Part shown: piece after piece, positions 47,421-58,400 of the stretch
Layout of the letters: each line of letters starts with the position of its first letter
Numbering within the stretch: position 1 is the stretch's first letter
NCBI GenBank assembly: GCA_003058525.1
Contig: QBVD01000044.1
Coordinates: forward strand, 1-64,000
Direction of reading: 5' to 3'
Origin: a gamma proteobacterium symbiont of Ctena orbiculata
Lineage (GTDB): Bacteria > Pseudomonadota > Gammaproteobacteria > Chromatiales > Chromatiaceae
DNA length: 64,000 bases
The notes under the pieces: model-generated
Told to the model about the DNA's origin: nothing
Database searches by the model: none
What the model saw: the letters and a program-made list of their open reading frames with translations, nothing else
Position numbers and translations under genes: made by a program

Positions 47421-48962
47421 CTATCGTTTTACACTGCGGAAATGGCCGGGACGGGCACCAAGGATAAATAGTGTCAGAAAGTAGACCATGATGGCTGAAG
47501 CAATCAGTCCGGCCAGCCACCATACCCTTGAAGCGCCGGAACCCGCCAGCCATTCGCTGATATCCCCCGCTCCCCACCAGATAAAGATCCCCATGGCCAA
47601 GGAGGCCAACAGGGTTCGCAATAGCAATGCCGCCCAACCCGCCGTTGGGGAATAGATCCCTCCTTTTATCAGCGCCCGAAAGAGCAGATAGGCGTTCAAT
47701 CCGGAAGAAATTGTGGTCGCCAATGCCAATCCGGCATGGGCCAGGGGGAATACCAGTAAGATATTCAACACCATATTTACGCTCATGGCGATTACACCGA
47801 TCCGCACCGGTGTCTTGGTATCCTGGCGGCCATAAAAGCCGGGGGCGAGGACCTTGATCAACATGATCGCCATCAATCCCGGGGCATAGGCCATCAGACT
47901 CTTTGTCGCCATCTCCACATCGTGATGATCGAAGGCATCGGAAAAGAAGAGTGTGGCCAACATCGGTCCCGCCAGTAGAAACAGACCTACCGCGGCCGGG
48001 AGCCCGAACAGGATATTCAATCGCAAAGCCCAATCAAGGGTGTGGGAGAAGGCCTGTGGCGAGTTTTCGGCATGCCGTCGTGAGAGTGTGGGCAGAATAA
48101 CCGTACCCAGGGCCACACCCAGCACCCCGACTGGAAACTCCATCAAACGATCCGAATAGTAGAGCCAAGAGATACTGCCGCTGACGAGAAAGGATGCAAT
48201 CAGGGTGTCGAGCAACAGGTTGATCTGACTGACAGAGACACCGAACAGTGCAGGCACCATCAGACGCATGACACGTACCACACCCGGGTCCTTGAATGCC
48301 ACTCTGGGTCTCGGAAACAGCTTAACCCGCCAGAGGAATGGCAACTGAAACATAAACTGTACAATACCTGCTATCAGCACCCCCCAGGCCAGCGCCACAA
48401 TCGGCCTCTCCATCATAGGGGAAAGCCAGATAGCACACCCTATCAGGGAGAGGTTCAACAGCACCGGAGTAAAGGCCGGCACCCAGAAGCGGTTATAGGT
48501 ATTGAGAATACTGCCGGCGAAGGCGGTCATGGTGATAAAGAAGAGATAGGGGAAGGTCAGGGTGAGCATCTCCACAGTCAACTCATATTTACCCTCACTC
48601 TCATTCCAGAATCCCGGCGCGAATATCATTACCAGGATCGGTGCCGCGACCACCCCAACCAGGGACACCAGCAGAACAACCAGCCCCAGTGAGCCCGCCA
48701 TATGATCGGTGAACGTCTGAAGCTCCAGCTTGTTCCGCTTGGTCCGGTATTCGGTCAGTATGGGCACGAACGCCACTGAAAAAGAGCCTTCCGCAAACAG
48801 TCTGCGCAGGAAATTGGGGATTTTAAAGGCGACAAAGAAAGCATCTGTGGCGGCACTGGCGCCGAACCAATGGGCGAACACCAGGTCCCGTACAAACCCG
48901 AGTATGCGTGACAGCATCGTATGGCTGCCCACTGCGGTAAAGGCGCGAAAAAACGAGGCCAG
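47421..48962 (-). CDS. murJ: Lipid II flippase MurJ
   Basis: Inner-membrane flippase that moves lipid II to the periplasm for peptidoglycan synthesis. It is about 510 residues long with 14 hydrophobic segments; the N-terminal part 'TMLSRILGFVRDLVFAHWFG' and 'FLRRLFAEGSFSVAFVPIL' is diagnostic. The start is unusual. Upstream of GTG 48932 the frame still encodes ASFFRAFTAV, which aligns with the conserved MurJ N-terminus, up to a TAG stop. The only start-like codon in that stretch is CTG at 48962, with AGAAGGA seven bases upstream; GTG 48932 has no ribosome-binding site. I therefore favour CTG. It is divergent from rpsT. Confidence 0.93.
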   Translation of the reverse strand: MASFFRAFTAVGSHTMLSRILGFVRDLVFAHWFGASAATDAFFVAFKIPNFLRRLFAEGSFSVAFVPILTEYRTKRNKLELQTFTDHMAGSLGLVVLLVSLVGVVAAPILVMIFAPGFWNESEGKYELTVEMLTLTFPYLFFITMTAFAGSILNTYNRFWVPAFTPVLLNLSLIGCAIWLSPMMERPIVALAWGVLIAGIVQFMFQLPFLWRVKLFPRPRVAFKDPGVVRVMRLMVPALFGVSVSQINLLLDTLIASFLVSGSISWLYYSDRLMEFPVGVLGVALGTVILPTLSRRHAENSPQAFSHTLDWALRLNILFGLPAAVGLFLLAGPMLATLFFSDAFDHHDVEMATKSLMAYAPGLMAIMLIKVLAPGFYGRQDTKTPVRIGVIAMSVNMVLNILLVFPLAHAGLALATTISSGLNAYLLFRALIKGGIYSPTAGWAALLLRTLLASLAMGIFIWWGAGDISEWLAGSGASRVWWLAGLIASAIMVYFLTLFILGARPGHFRSVKR

Positions 48963-49151
48963 GATAGGGTCCTTCTAAATTGTGTGAAAGAAACGATTCG
49001 CCTATCTGCGGAGCAAATCGGTTTCAACCCCCCGGCGAACACCCGCGTGCCTCACCGAGAGGCCATTCCAATGCCCGACTTGGGCAATCCAGATGCCTGA
49101 ATGCACCCGCAGAGGCGACCATACCAGCAGAACAGAAAAGGATCAAAGATG

Positions 49152-49180
49152 TTGACACGGTGGAGAATATTAGGGAGAAT
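49152..49180 (+). promoter_or_regulatory. Sigma-70 promoter for rpsT
   Basis: TTGACA at 49152-49157, 17-base spacer, GAGAAT at 49175-49180 (four of six -10 bases). It lies about 40 bases before the rpsT start and points toward it. Confidence 0.65.
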
Positions 49181-49221
49181 TCGCCCCCTTTAAAAAGCTA
49201 GTTTCATCCCAGGAGAGAACC

Positions 49222-49482
49222 TTGGCCAACTCAGCCCAAGCACGAAAACGCGCCCGCCAGGCCGACAAAAGGCGTAGCCGGAACCAGGCTCAGCGCAGCG
49301 AAATGCGTACCCATATCAAGCGGGTACTCAAACAGATCGCAGCGGGATCCAAAGAGGGCGCCGAAGAGGCCTACAAACAGGCTGTACCGGCGATCGACAG
49401 CGCTGTCAGCAAAGGTCTGGTCCACAAAAACAAGGCAGCACGCCATAAAAGCCGCCTGAATGTCCAGATCAAGGCCATGTGA
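49222..49482 (+). CDS. rpsT: 30S ribosomal protein S20
   Basis: Small helical ribosomal protein of 86 residues that binds 16S rRNA ('MANSAQARKRARQADKRRSR', 'KGLVHKNKAARHKSRLN'). The start codon is TTG, preceded by AGGAG seven bases upstream. E. coli rpsT also uses UUG, where it contributes to feedback control, so the codon is probably functional rather than accidental. It is divergent from murJ and followed by a strong terminator. Confidence 0.98.
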   Translation: MANSAQARKRARQADKRRSRNQAQRSEMRTHIKRVLKQIAAGSKEGAEEAYKQAVPAIDSAVSKGLVHKNKAARHKSRLNVQIKAM

Positions 49483-49500
49483 ACAATCACTGAATCAGAA

Positions 49501-49529
49501 AAAAAACCGGCCACTGGCCGGTTTTTTTT
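49501..49529 (+). terminator. Rho-independent terminator after rpsT
   Basis: AAAAAACCGGCC, a 3-base loop, then GGCCGG with eight T. A 12-bp stem including A/T shoulders, usable in both directions. It is 18 bases after the rpsT stop. Confidence 0.93.
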
Positions 49530-49568
49530 GCCTGGCATAACGGCTCCCGCCGGATGCGGAATCGATTG

Positions 49569-50420
49569 CTACTCTACCCCTCTGCGCCGATCCAGCAACA
49601 ACAAGCCAAATACACCGCAACCCAATAACCAGAACGCGCCGGGCAGAGGTACGGGCGCCACGAGGTCATCACCAGTGAAGTCCTGGGTCCAGTAGGCGTG
49701 TAGCGGAAAGGATATCTCACCGTGATCCCCCAGGATAGGGATTGTATCGCCCGGCTCCCAGAAATAGCCGACCCCAATCTCGTCAAACAGGACGCTGAGA
49801 ATGTTCTCTCGATGGCCGTGGCTGCCCATCCAGCCACCGTCTCTCTGGTTATTGGTGGTTTGCCTCATAAAGTTATGCCAGGCATTCCACCCATCACCTG
49901 AGACGCCCATGCCCACATCGTCCCAACTGATCCAACTCTCCTGTGAGTCGGCAAAAAAGAATGCGTTCAGCTCATCCAGCTCAGCTGTGCCGTACATGAC
50001 ACTCCGCGCGGCATCCAACGGTTGCATCTCAACGGCGGGCGGGGAGGTGCGTCCATGTCCCCCAGCGATGTTCTCACCACCGTATGTCCAGCCGATATGG
50101 CCGGCCTCTCTGATACGATCGACAAAGGTGGTGCCATTGCTGCCTGCAAGTGTTGTATGGCTAAAAAAGTTGTTGTCGGCCATTGACTGTGAGTGGCCCA
50201 GTGCCGAAGCATAGAGTTGTTCATTCTGAATCAGGTGAGGCAGATTGTTGATCGATCGTTGCTGGTTGACCAGGTCAAATACAGCTGCCTCCCGAGGTGA
50301 CCAAACCGCAGCAAAGGAGCCGATCGGCGTGGCAAGCCCTGTAATTAAGGACAAACCTAAACAGAGTATGCGCCAACTTGATTTACGACTATCACACAAT
50401 CCATTAATACATAATTCCAT
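49569..50420 (-). CDS. CAP/SCP-domain protein with VPLPA/PEP-CTERM sorting tail
   Basis: Secreted protein of 283 residues. A signal peptide ('ILCLGLSLITGLATPIGSFA', about 18-38) leads to a CAP (SCP/PR-1) domain (about 45-230). This has 'AVFDLVNQQRSINNLPHL', the histidine of 'YASALGHSQSMADNNFFSH', GGENIAGGH, and 'GSHGHRENIL' with the second conserved histidine. The C-terminus reads 'APVPLPGAFWLLGCGVFGLL' followed by DRRRG, a VPL-type exosortase sorting signal. CAP proteins vary in function; extracellular location is expected. AGGAG precedes the ATG by 9 bases. Confidence 0.87.
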   Translation of the reverse strand: MELCINGLCDSRKSSWRILCLGLSLITGLATPIGSFAAVWSPREAAVFDLVNQQRSINNLPHLIQNEQLYASALGHSQSMADNNFFSHTTLAGSNGTTFVDRIREAGHIGWTYGGENIAGGHGRTSPPAVEMQPLDAARSVMYGTAELDELNAFFFADSQESWISWDDVGMGVSGDGWNAWHNFMRQTTNNQRDGGWMGSHGHRENILSVLFDEIGVGYFWEPGDTIPILGDHGEISFPLHAYWTQDFTGDDLVAPVPLPGAFWLLGCGVFGLLLLDRRRGVE

Positions 50421-50721
50421 CTATCCCGCTCCTTGAGATCGTGTATATGGGATCCCTACTTATTGATAAACCATCATCATGCTAATTTCAGTACTTATAT
50501 TGTGATCACTCTCATGGCGCCGGTAAAATCCAATTCCGTGATCACGCACACACTTCAATTCTTTGTAACCAAATCCTTAAACCGGCTCTTGAGATTATGG
50601 AGATTAAGCTAAGTTTCTTTATCTCGAATGGATATACAGAAGAGGTTAATATCACTGCTTTGGTGGTGACGATTCAAACGTTGTTCAGCGTTCAATTCCA
50701 TTGAAACGACGCCTGCTCGTC
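50421..50721. promoter_or_regulatory. Upstream region of the CAP gene with paired GTGATCAC palindromes
   Basis: This 301-base region between proB and the CAP gene contains two identical 8-bp palindromes, GTGATCAC, at 50502-50509 and 50538-50545, 36 bases apart. Paired identical palindromes upstream of a gene suggest an operator. No known regulator is implied. Nothing coding is seen. Confidence 0.35.
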
Positions 50722-50736
50722 TCACAGCAAGACGAG
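50716..50736 (-). repeat. Hairpin spanning the proB stop codon
   Basis: CTCGTCT / AGACGAG with a 7-base loop; the proB stop lies inside. There is no T run, so it may stabilise the 3' end of the rplU-rpmA-obgE-proB message rather than terminate it. Confidence 0.45.
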
Positions 50737-51846
50737 ATTATCCCGATGGATGAGCTCATCTTCATCCACATAGCCGAGCAGTTCCTCAATCCGATGACTG
50801 GGCTTACCCATGATCCGCAAGGTCTCCTGGGCATTGTAATTAACCAGGCCACGGGCTATCTCGCTACCGGACCGATCAAGACAGACCACCACTTCACCGC
50901 GGGCAAAATCGCCATCCACTCTACACACGCCGACGGCCAACAGACTACTGCCTTGCTCACGCAGTACACGTACCGCGCCATCATCCAGGACAAGACTACC
51001 GCGTGGCTGCAGCTGACCGGCCAACCACCGTTTTCTTGCCGCCTGGGGCTCCTGCACCGGCACCAGCAGGGTACCCACCGTTTCGCCCCGACTGATCGCC
51101 TCCACAACCCTGTTGCGCAATCCGGAAGCGATCACTGTCCCGGTGCCCGAGCGGGCCGCCAGCCTGGCGGCCCGCACTTTGGTAACCATACCGCCAAGCC
51201 CGAGTCCACCGACACTCCCTCCTGCCACAGCATCGAGTTGAGGATTATCGACCCGGGTCTCATGAATCAGACTGGCCGAAGGATTAAAGCGGGGATCCGC
51301 ATCAAACAGACCCTCCTGATCGGTCAGTAGTACCAACAGATCGGCCTCGATCAGGTTCGCCACCAGGGCGGCCAGGGTGTCATTATCCCCAAAACGGAGC
51401 TCATCGGTGGTCACGGTATCGTTTTCATTCACCACCGGTACGACGCCCAACTCGAGCAGGGTGCGCAGTGTCGAGCGGGCATTCAGGTAACGGGAACGAT
51501 CATCGAGATCGTTACGGGTCAGGAGGATTTGTGCCGTATGTAGTCCATACTTTTGAAAACAGGCCTCCCAGGCATGCACCAGGCCCATCTGGCCGATCGC
51601 AGCAGCCGCCTGCAGCTCGTTCAGATTATGTGGACGGTTACTCCAGCCCATACGACTCATACCTTCCGCAACGGCACCCGATGAGACCAATAGAATCTCA
51701 TGCCCGGCATGCCGCAGGGCCGCCATCTGCTCGACCCAGCCGGAGAGCACACCGTGGGAGAGTCCTTTACCGTCAGCGGTAAGCAGCGCACTGCCGATCT
51801 TTATCACCCAGCGCTTGGAAGTCGCGATCTTTTCCCGGGAAATCAT
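50722..51846 (-). CDS. proB: Glutamate 5-kinase
   Basis: First enzyme of proline synthesis; phosphorylates glutamate with ATP. About 374 residues: amino acid kinase domain (1 to about 255: '[18 protein letters not shown]', '[13 protein letters not shown]', '[20 protein letters not shown]') and a C-terminal PUA domain ('[20 protein letters not shown]'). I chose ATG 51846, preceded by GGTGA. It is the last gene of rplU-rpmA-obgE-proB, a common gammaproteobacterial order. Confidence 0.96.
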   Translation of the reverse strand: MISREKIATSKRWVIKIGSALLTADGKGLSHGVLSGWVEQMAALRHAGHEILLVSSGAVAEGMSRMGWSNRPHNLNELQAAAAIGQMGLVHAWEACFQKYGLHTAQILLTRNDLDDRSRYLNARSTLRTLLELGVVPVVNENDTVTTDELRFGDNDTLAALVANLIEADLLVLLTDQEGLFDADPRFNPSASLIHETRVDNPQLDAVAGGSVGGLGLGGMVTKVRAARLAARSGTGTVIASGLRNRVVEAISRGETVGTLLVPVQEPQAARKRWLAGQLQPRGSLVLDDGAVRVLREQGSSLLAVGVCRVDGDFARGEVVVCLDRSGSEIARGLVNYNAQETLRIMGKPSHRIEELLGYVDEDELIHRDNLVLL

Positions 51847-51890
51847 CAATCTGTCACCGTTAAATTTTTGGGATCCCTCTCAACCCTCTA

Positions 51891-52967
<1,077 letters not shown>

Positions 52968-53056
52968 TCAGCTTACCTTCAAGCATTTGTGGTAACCCTA
53001 TTCGGGAACAGCTGAAAACCACATGCCAGGCAGTCCCTACCGAAGTAGACGGGTCC

Positions 53057-53091
53057 AAAAACTAAAAAGCCCCGTCGATCGACGAGGCTTT
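53057..53091 (-). terminator. Terminator or attenuator between rpmA and obgE
   Basis: On the minus strand: AAAGCC-T-CGTCGA / TCGACG-G-GGCTTT, then TTAGTTTTT. The 13-bp stem with one G-T mismatch and T-rich tail lies just after rpmA and would end most ribosomal transcripts while allowing some read-through. Confidence 0.8.
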
Positions 53092-53114
53092 ATGTGGCTC
53101 GACTACGAACCGGC

Positions 53115-53372
53115 CTACTCGGCGACAACGCTCACATATCTGCGATTGCGTGGTCCCTTCATCTCGAACTGAACCTTTCCATCCGCTTTCGCAAATAGGG
53201 TGTGGTCCTTTCCTATACCGACGTTGACACCGTTATGGAACTGGGTGCCGCGCTGGCGAACGATGATGTTACCCGCCTTGACTGACTCACCGCCGTAGAT
53301 CTTTACACCCAGGCGTTTGGATTCTGAATCGCGGCCGTTTCGTGTACTGCCGCCTGCTTTTTTATGTGCCAT
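53115..53372 (-). CDS. rpmA: 50S ribosomal protein L27
   Basis: Ribosomal protein of 85 residues near the peptidyl transferase centre. '[20 protein letters not shown]' and '[20 protein letters not shown]' are invariant family features; no N-terminal extension needing cleavage is present. It follows rplU by 12 bases. Confidence 0.98.
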   Translation of the reverse strand: MAHKKAGGSTRNGRDSESKRLGVKIYGGESVKAGNIIVRQRGTQFHNGVNVGIGKDHTLFAKADGKVQFEMKGPRNRRYVSVVAE

Positions 53373-53384
53373 CTGACTCTCTCC

Positions 53385-53696
53385 TCAGCCGCTGATGCCG
53401 GTCACTTGAAGTTCGGTGTACCACTGCCGGTGCCCCTGGCGCTTCATGTGGTGCTTACGACGGCGGAACTTGATGATCTTGACTTTCTTGCCCCGGCCGT
53501 GGGATTTAACGGTTGCCGTAACTTTCCCGCCATCCACATAAGGCGTTCCGACCTTGACGTCATTACCGTTGGTGATCATCAATACTTTGTCCAGCTCGAC
53601 GGAGGCGCCCTCATCAGCGGTCAGCATTTCAACCTTGATGGTGTCGCCCTCAGAAACACGATACTGTTTTCCGCCGGTTTGAATTACCGCATACAT
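53385..53696 (-). CDS. rplU: 50S ribosomal protein L21
   Basis: Ribosomal protein of 103 residues that binds 23S rRNA. '[20 protein letters not shown]' and '[20 protein letters not shown]' are diagnostic. It is the first gene of the rplU-rpmA-obgE-proB operon, with a sigma-70 promoter about 65 bases upstream. Confidence 0.98.
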   Translation of the reverse strand: MYAVIQTGGKQYRVSEGDTIKVEMLTADEGASVELDKVLMITNGNDVKVGTPYVDGGKVTATVKSHGRGKKVKIIKFRRRKHHMKRQGHRQWYTELQVTGISG

Positions 53697-53710
53697 TGCT
53701 TGAATCCCCG

Positions 53711-53749
53711 AAAAAATAGCGTTATGCCCCGCCAGACATCCGGGCGAGG
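53711..53749 (-). promoter_or_regulatory. rplU leader hairpin
   Basis: In the rplU leader a 7-bp stem, CCTCGCC / GGCGGGG (one G-T pair), is followed ten bases later by six T. It could be a structured leader used in L21 feedback. The gap before the T run is too long for an ordinary terminator. Confidence 0.35.
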
Positions 53750-53761
53750 TAAAGAGCGGGA

Positions 53762-53790
53762 ATTCTACCTACAAGGCCCATGCCGGTCAA
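53762..53790 (-). promoter_or_regulatory. Sigma-70 promoter for rplU operon
   Basis: On the minus strand: TTGACC, 17-base spacer, TAGAAT. Five of six bases match in each box with ideal spacing. The expected start lies about 55-60 bases before the rplU ATG. Confidence 0.8.
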
Positions 53791-53931
53791 CCACCTTGAG
53801 CAGAGCCCCCTCCTGGGCGCAATCCTATCACCTGGCTCCATAGTCACAGTATCCCTTCAAAGGAAACCCGTTCGGCACAGTGAGATTTCGATTGGCTGGA
53901 CCAGCGACCAGCCAACCACTTTCACGAACCG

Positions 53932-54849
53932 CTAACTATTTGATGAAAAACGCTTTTCAGCCTCGATAAAGATCCTCTTCACTTGTGGAAAATGTTGTTT
54001 GATCATACCGTCCATGCCGCCAATCGCCCGCTCCACCTCATCCGCAGAGACGCTGTCCCTGAAATCGACACTCATGTTAACCAGCACAAAGTCCGGACCC
54101 ATATGCATGGTCAGTACCTCGTTGACGTACTCTACCACGTCGATATCGTTTGCCATTTTCCGTATACCCTGCACGACAGCCTTGTTGGCACTCTCGCCAA
54201 TCAACAACCCCTTGGTCTCATAGGCAAGCCAGACGGCGGTACCAACCAGGATCAAACCGATGATGATTGACGCTGTACCGTCGAACAGATAGCTACCGGT
54301 TATCTGGGTCAACGCAACACCCGCGAAGGCAACGATGAGTCCCAGCATTGCCGCTGTGTCCTCGAACAGAACCACGAATATCGAAGGATCCTTGGCACGC
54401 TGCACTGCCTCCAGATAACCCCATTTACCTTTGGCACGGGAAAATTCACGAAATGCGAACAGCCAGGCAGCCCCCTCAAACACCATCGCCAGTCCGAGTA
54501 CAATGTAGTTGATGAGGGGATTGGCGATCGGCTCAGGATGCTGAAGGTGCTTTATGCCTTCATAGATGGAGATGCCCCCGCCCAGCGCAAAGATCAGGAT
54601 GGCGACGATAAAGCTCCAGAAATAGATCTCCTTGCCGTGCCCGAACGGAAAGGCCTCATCCGCCGGCTTCTTTGATCTGGCGATCCCGTGCAACAAAAGT
54701 CCCTGGTTGCCGGTATCGACCATTGAGTGGATCCCTTCCGATAGCATCGCTGAACTTCCGGTAACGAAGGCAGCGGCGAATTTAGTGATGGAGATCAATG
54801 AGTTTCCAATCAGTGCCGCATAGATGACCTTTTTTGAGCCCGATGCCAT
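53932..54849 (-). CDS. Cation diffusion facilitator family transporter
   Basis: Inner-membrane divalent cation exporter of 305 residues with about six membrane segments ('VIYAALIGNSLISITKFAAA' first) and a cytoplasmic C-terminal domain ('VVEYVNEVLTMHMGPDFVLV'). Metal-site residues are visible in segment 2 ('SEGIHSMVDTGNQGLL', HxxxD type) and in segment 5 (YLFDGTASI). The FPFGHGKEIYFWSF motif is typical of the branch resembling eukaryotic SLC30A9. Zinc is the usual substrate, but manganese, iron or cobalt are possible. GGGAG precedes the ATG. Its neighbours give no clue. Confidence 0.9.
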   Translation of the reverse strand: MASGSKKVIYAALIGNSLISITKFAAAFVTGSSAMLSEGIHSMVDTGNQGLLLHGIARSKKPADEAFPFGHGKEIYFWSFIVAILIFALGGGISIYEGIKHLQHPEPIANPLINYIVLGLAMVFEGAAWLFAFREFSRAKGKWGYLEAVQRAKDPSIFVVLFEDTAAMLGLIVAFAGVALTQITGSYLFDGTASIIIGLILVGTAVWLAYETKGLLIGESANKAVVQGIRKMANDIDVVEYVNEVLTMHMGPDFVLVNMSVDFRDSVSADEVERAIGGMDGMIKQHFPQVKRIFIEAEKRFSSNS

Positions 54850-55194
54850 TCATTCACTCCCATAAGATGTCTAACAACTCCCATCGACACGGTCTCAACC
54901 ACGTCGGATTGGCCAGTATGGCCATTCATGATCGACGGGGACTACTGCAGCCAGATGGCGAGCCCCATGAGCGTATGCCAAATAATCATTTTATTCTCAT
55001 ACGACAACCTCAATGTTACATTTCGTTAAATATATGGCTATTAATTAATCAAGGTCATCCCAAATAGGATGCCTCAAAAATCAATAACCATAAAACAGTC
55101 TCTCTCATCAACACAAAATGAAGGTTTGACTTGCGTGGAACGGGAGATGGGCAAGTTAAAAAGTAGCTAACCGGGTGATTGTGGGGATCGATAT
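54850..55194. other. Intergenic region, no gene recognised
   Basis: About 345 bases between the CDF transporter and the small gene at 55195. The AT-rich stretch around 55010-55070 (TTAATTAATC and similar) probably holds promoters. No other signal is convincing. Confidence 0.4.
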
Positions 55195-55440
55195 ATGACA
55201 TATGAAAAACGTACTGGCGAGCGGGCAATTCCGGGTAATTTAAAGGAGATCTTGACTGAGCTGCAGATGATGTCCCTCAACAAACTTTCGAGTTTCGGCT
55301 GGGAGTTGTTCTTTGTTCGCCGCCCGCTTTTTCAAGAGGTTGTACCTGTAGTCAGAAGGCATGACGGGATACAAATCGGCGTGCTTGAAGCGGACGGGCA
55401 TATCAACATGAAGCCGGAGATTGTTCTGCGAAAAACTTAA
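55195..55440 (+). CDS. Small protein of unknown function (81 residues)
   Basis: Compact basic protein with a well-ordered core: 'LTELQMMSLNKLSSFGWELF' followed by 'FVRRPLFQEVVPVVRRHDG' and 'IQIGVLEADGHI'. The ATG follows GGGGATCG with acceptable spacing, and the codon use looks like that of its neighbours, so I consider it real. There is no signal peptide or membrane segment. The pattern (a helix, then beta strands around FVRRP) suggests a small folded cytoplasmic protein. It converges with the PgsB-like gene, 19 bases between stops. I do not recognise a characterised family. Confidence 0.65.
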   Translation: MTYEKRTGERAIPGNLKEILTELQMMSLNKLSSFGWELFFVRRPLFQEVVPVVRRHDGIQIGVLEADGHINMKPEIVLRKT

Positions 55441-55459
55441 TGAACTGTCGCAAAAATAT

Positions 55460-58400
55460 TTATTGGGACTGAGTATCCGTCGCAGAATCACTCCTGGTGA
55501 AGGCGCCGACAAACTCAAATGCCCGCTGCTTTAACCAACCCTCTTTCTGCCGTTTATTCAGGGCCTGAAGTTCCAGTGCGGCACGTTCGTGGCTAATGCG
55601 CTCATTCTGTAAATCACGGTATATGCGATTGGCCAGTTTACGCCGGCGTATTGCGTCACCTGAATCGAGGAATGCTTCAACACTATCCAGCAGTTTTGCC
55701 AACAGTCCCACGCTGCGACCCGCGTCCATCTTTTTCCGTATCGCTTTCATCGCCTCATCCAGGTTGGCGAGAATCACTCTAAGCTCCGCCTGAAAGAGTT
55801 CATTCTGGGCAAGTTTTTTATGACGTACCCGCTCAATCGTCTGGTGCACGGTATGTTCGCTCAGCTGGCCGAAATCCTTGAAAACCGACAGGTTGTGCAA
55901 ACCTTCTCGGGCTATCGCAGGATCTTTGGCATCGAATTGCGCACAGTGATGATGACATAGCTCCCAGGCCTGCCAGCGATAGACAAAATCGAGACCCGTA
56001 CCCTTGATATTCTGGATCCCCATTACCCGGCTCTTCAATCCGGGGGGGGTCTTTTTGACGATCTCTCTTATCACCTGCTCACCACTGCTATGGGGATCCT
56101 CTATGACTGTAAACTTGCTCCAAAACCAGCCTTTAAGCTGCTCCTTGAATATCTGTTCCAGATGCTTCGGCGGATTGGCTCCCTGCTCGATCTTGCCCAC
56201 CAGTTCCTGGTACTCATGGTAGCGTTGAAGGAGTTCCTGATGGAAAATCCGGATCTCTTCAGCCAGTGCACTAGCATCTGTCATCGACAGACTTTGCTGC
56301 AGCCCTTCGGGGTCGCGCCATAGCCGCTCAAGCTCTGCGACGGGCATCTCCCCAGCGATGCCCGACAACAGACAACCCAAGCGCTCCTGAATGTGCTCGG
56401 GTCGGTAGGGGAGCCGGAAACGGTGCGCCATTCTTTCCACTACACGAAGCGGTTGTTCCTGTTCGCCACCCCGATCATCGAAGAGAGAGATATCCTTTTC
56501 CCACTCCTCCCAGAGATCCCGAATGTAGCCCTGGAGTCCGTCCAGGTTGGTGCCGATTAAAAAGTGATGATCGGCGACGATATCCTCTACCAGAATGGCG
56601 GCAAAAACCTGTGACCGGGGCTCCCGGTCTGCACGATTGTTGACTACTGTCGCAAGCCAGGTATCAGGGTCCGAATAGGGATCCTGATCGGCGAAGCCGG
56701 TTCTCCGCCAGTTGCTCAGACACCCGAACCGCTCATTTGCCGACATGCCGTTGACGAACTCCAGTCTGCGCCCCCTGACTGTTGCAATCGGTGATGCCTT
56801 GAGTACACCCAGGTCAGGGACGACACGATCCGCCATCTCCTTGAGGGCATAGTCGGCTTCCAACCCGAGTTCGTCCGCGAGTTCCAGCACCAATGCAATG
56901 TTGTCGGGGTGTTCCTCGTAGGGGAAGCGCTGCAGGATGTCCGGCGGGAGCAGGCCCGACTGCAGCCAACCCGCTGTACGCAAGCGGGTCTGCTTTTTTT
57001 GCGCGGCGCTGCGCAGGATCGGCAGCATCTGAGCCTCGGTCGTTATCAATACGCTATTGCGTGGTATGAAGTTCGTCATCACTTCCGGAATGTTATAACC
57101 CGCGGGCCCCTGCAGATCCTCATGATCGGGATAGGTATTGGTGATGGTGGAAATATCGTCCTTCATCCACTGCTGCTGCAATATACCGACATAGGAAGGG
57201 GTCAATCCCATGCACTCCCAGAGAAAAACATCGATATTAAACCGCTGCCCCAGGCGCAGCAGGTTTGCCTGTTCCCAGATGGTCGCCTTGTCATAGGGAC
57301 GAAACAGCATCATCTCCCGCAAGCGGCCATTCGAATGGGCATGCAGGAACATCGCCTCGCAACCGGTCGTCTTCGATAGCACCGAATAGCCTTTGGCGTT
57401 CACCAATGCCGCTTTGAGTCGCTCGGTGCCCGACTTGCCGCGAGTGCCCCAACCACCGATGACCAGCGGCATCGAACCCCGGGCCGACCTGATACGTGCG
57501 TTAAGATAGAGATGTCGACCGAACATCCCCGCCACTGCCGCAACGAGGAACAGAAGCAGTTGTTTAATATTGTTCTGGTAGACCGAGTAGAAATAGTCCT
57601 GGAGTCGCCCCAAGGCATCTTGCAAAGGGAGAGGAATGATCGTTATAGCGGGGAAGAACCGTTCCACAGCCGGATCTGCGCTCCAGCCTACCGCCCGATC
57701 CTGAGAACTCTGTCGATCCTCGCAAATCGTGTCCGGATGGCTGGAGAAACACAGGGTTATCCCGAGGCGTTGCAATGATTCGACATAGCGCGTGGGCGCC
57801 AACCGCTCCCCTTCCTGCCAATTGCGCAGTTCGGCATATTGGGCAAAACGCAGGGTCAGCAAGATTCTCGAGACCATACGGCGCAAAATCGAGTCGGGCG
57901 GGGATACCTGGGTAACGCCCTCCGCACTGTAGAGCCACAGCGGCTTACCACGCAGCAGGCCGGCATCCAATGCCGATATCACCTCATCCACCAAGGGGAG
58001 ATAGGGACGGCGTCCACTCTCTGCAGGAAGAAAGAGCGGCTCTCCCGGTACCCGGGTCTCTGCCAGCTCAGCCATTATCGATGATGGGGCGTGTAAACCG
58101 CCTCGATAGACTCGCCCGGTGGTGTGGGGGAAGCCCTGGCGTTTGTCTGTCGCGGGTCGCCATAGCTCATGCCACAACCGCCAGCTTCTGAAACCAAGCC
58201 TGGCGCCCCGTCGCAGACGTGAACCAAACAAACCGGATTCCAATTCCAGGTCAAAATCCTTCTGCGCCAGACAGGAGAGTGTTCTACCCAGAGTGTCCCG
58301 ATCCACCGCTTTCAACAAGCTGTTCCTGAGACGGGTTGCCCGACGCGGTTCTATGGTTTCGATACGCCGACGCAAGGCATCTGCCAGCTGCCTTGCCTGA

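Noticed and set aside
53711..53749. Intrinsic terminator in the rplU leader
   Set aside because: The T run starts ten bases after the stem, too far for normal intrinsic termination. It is kept only as a possible structured leader.
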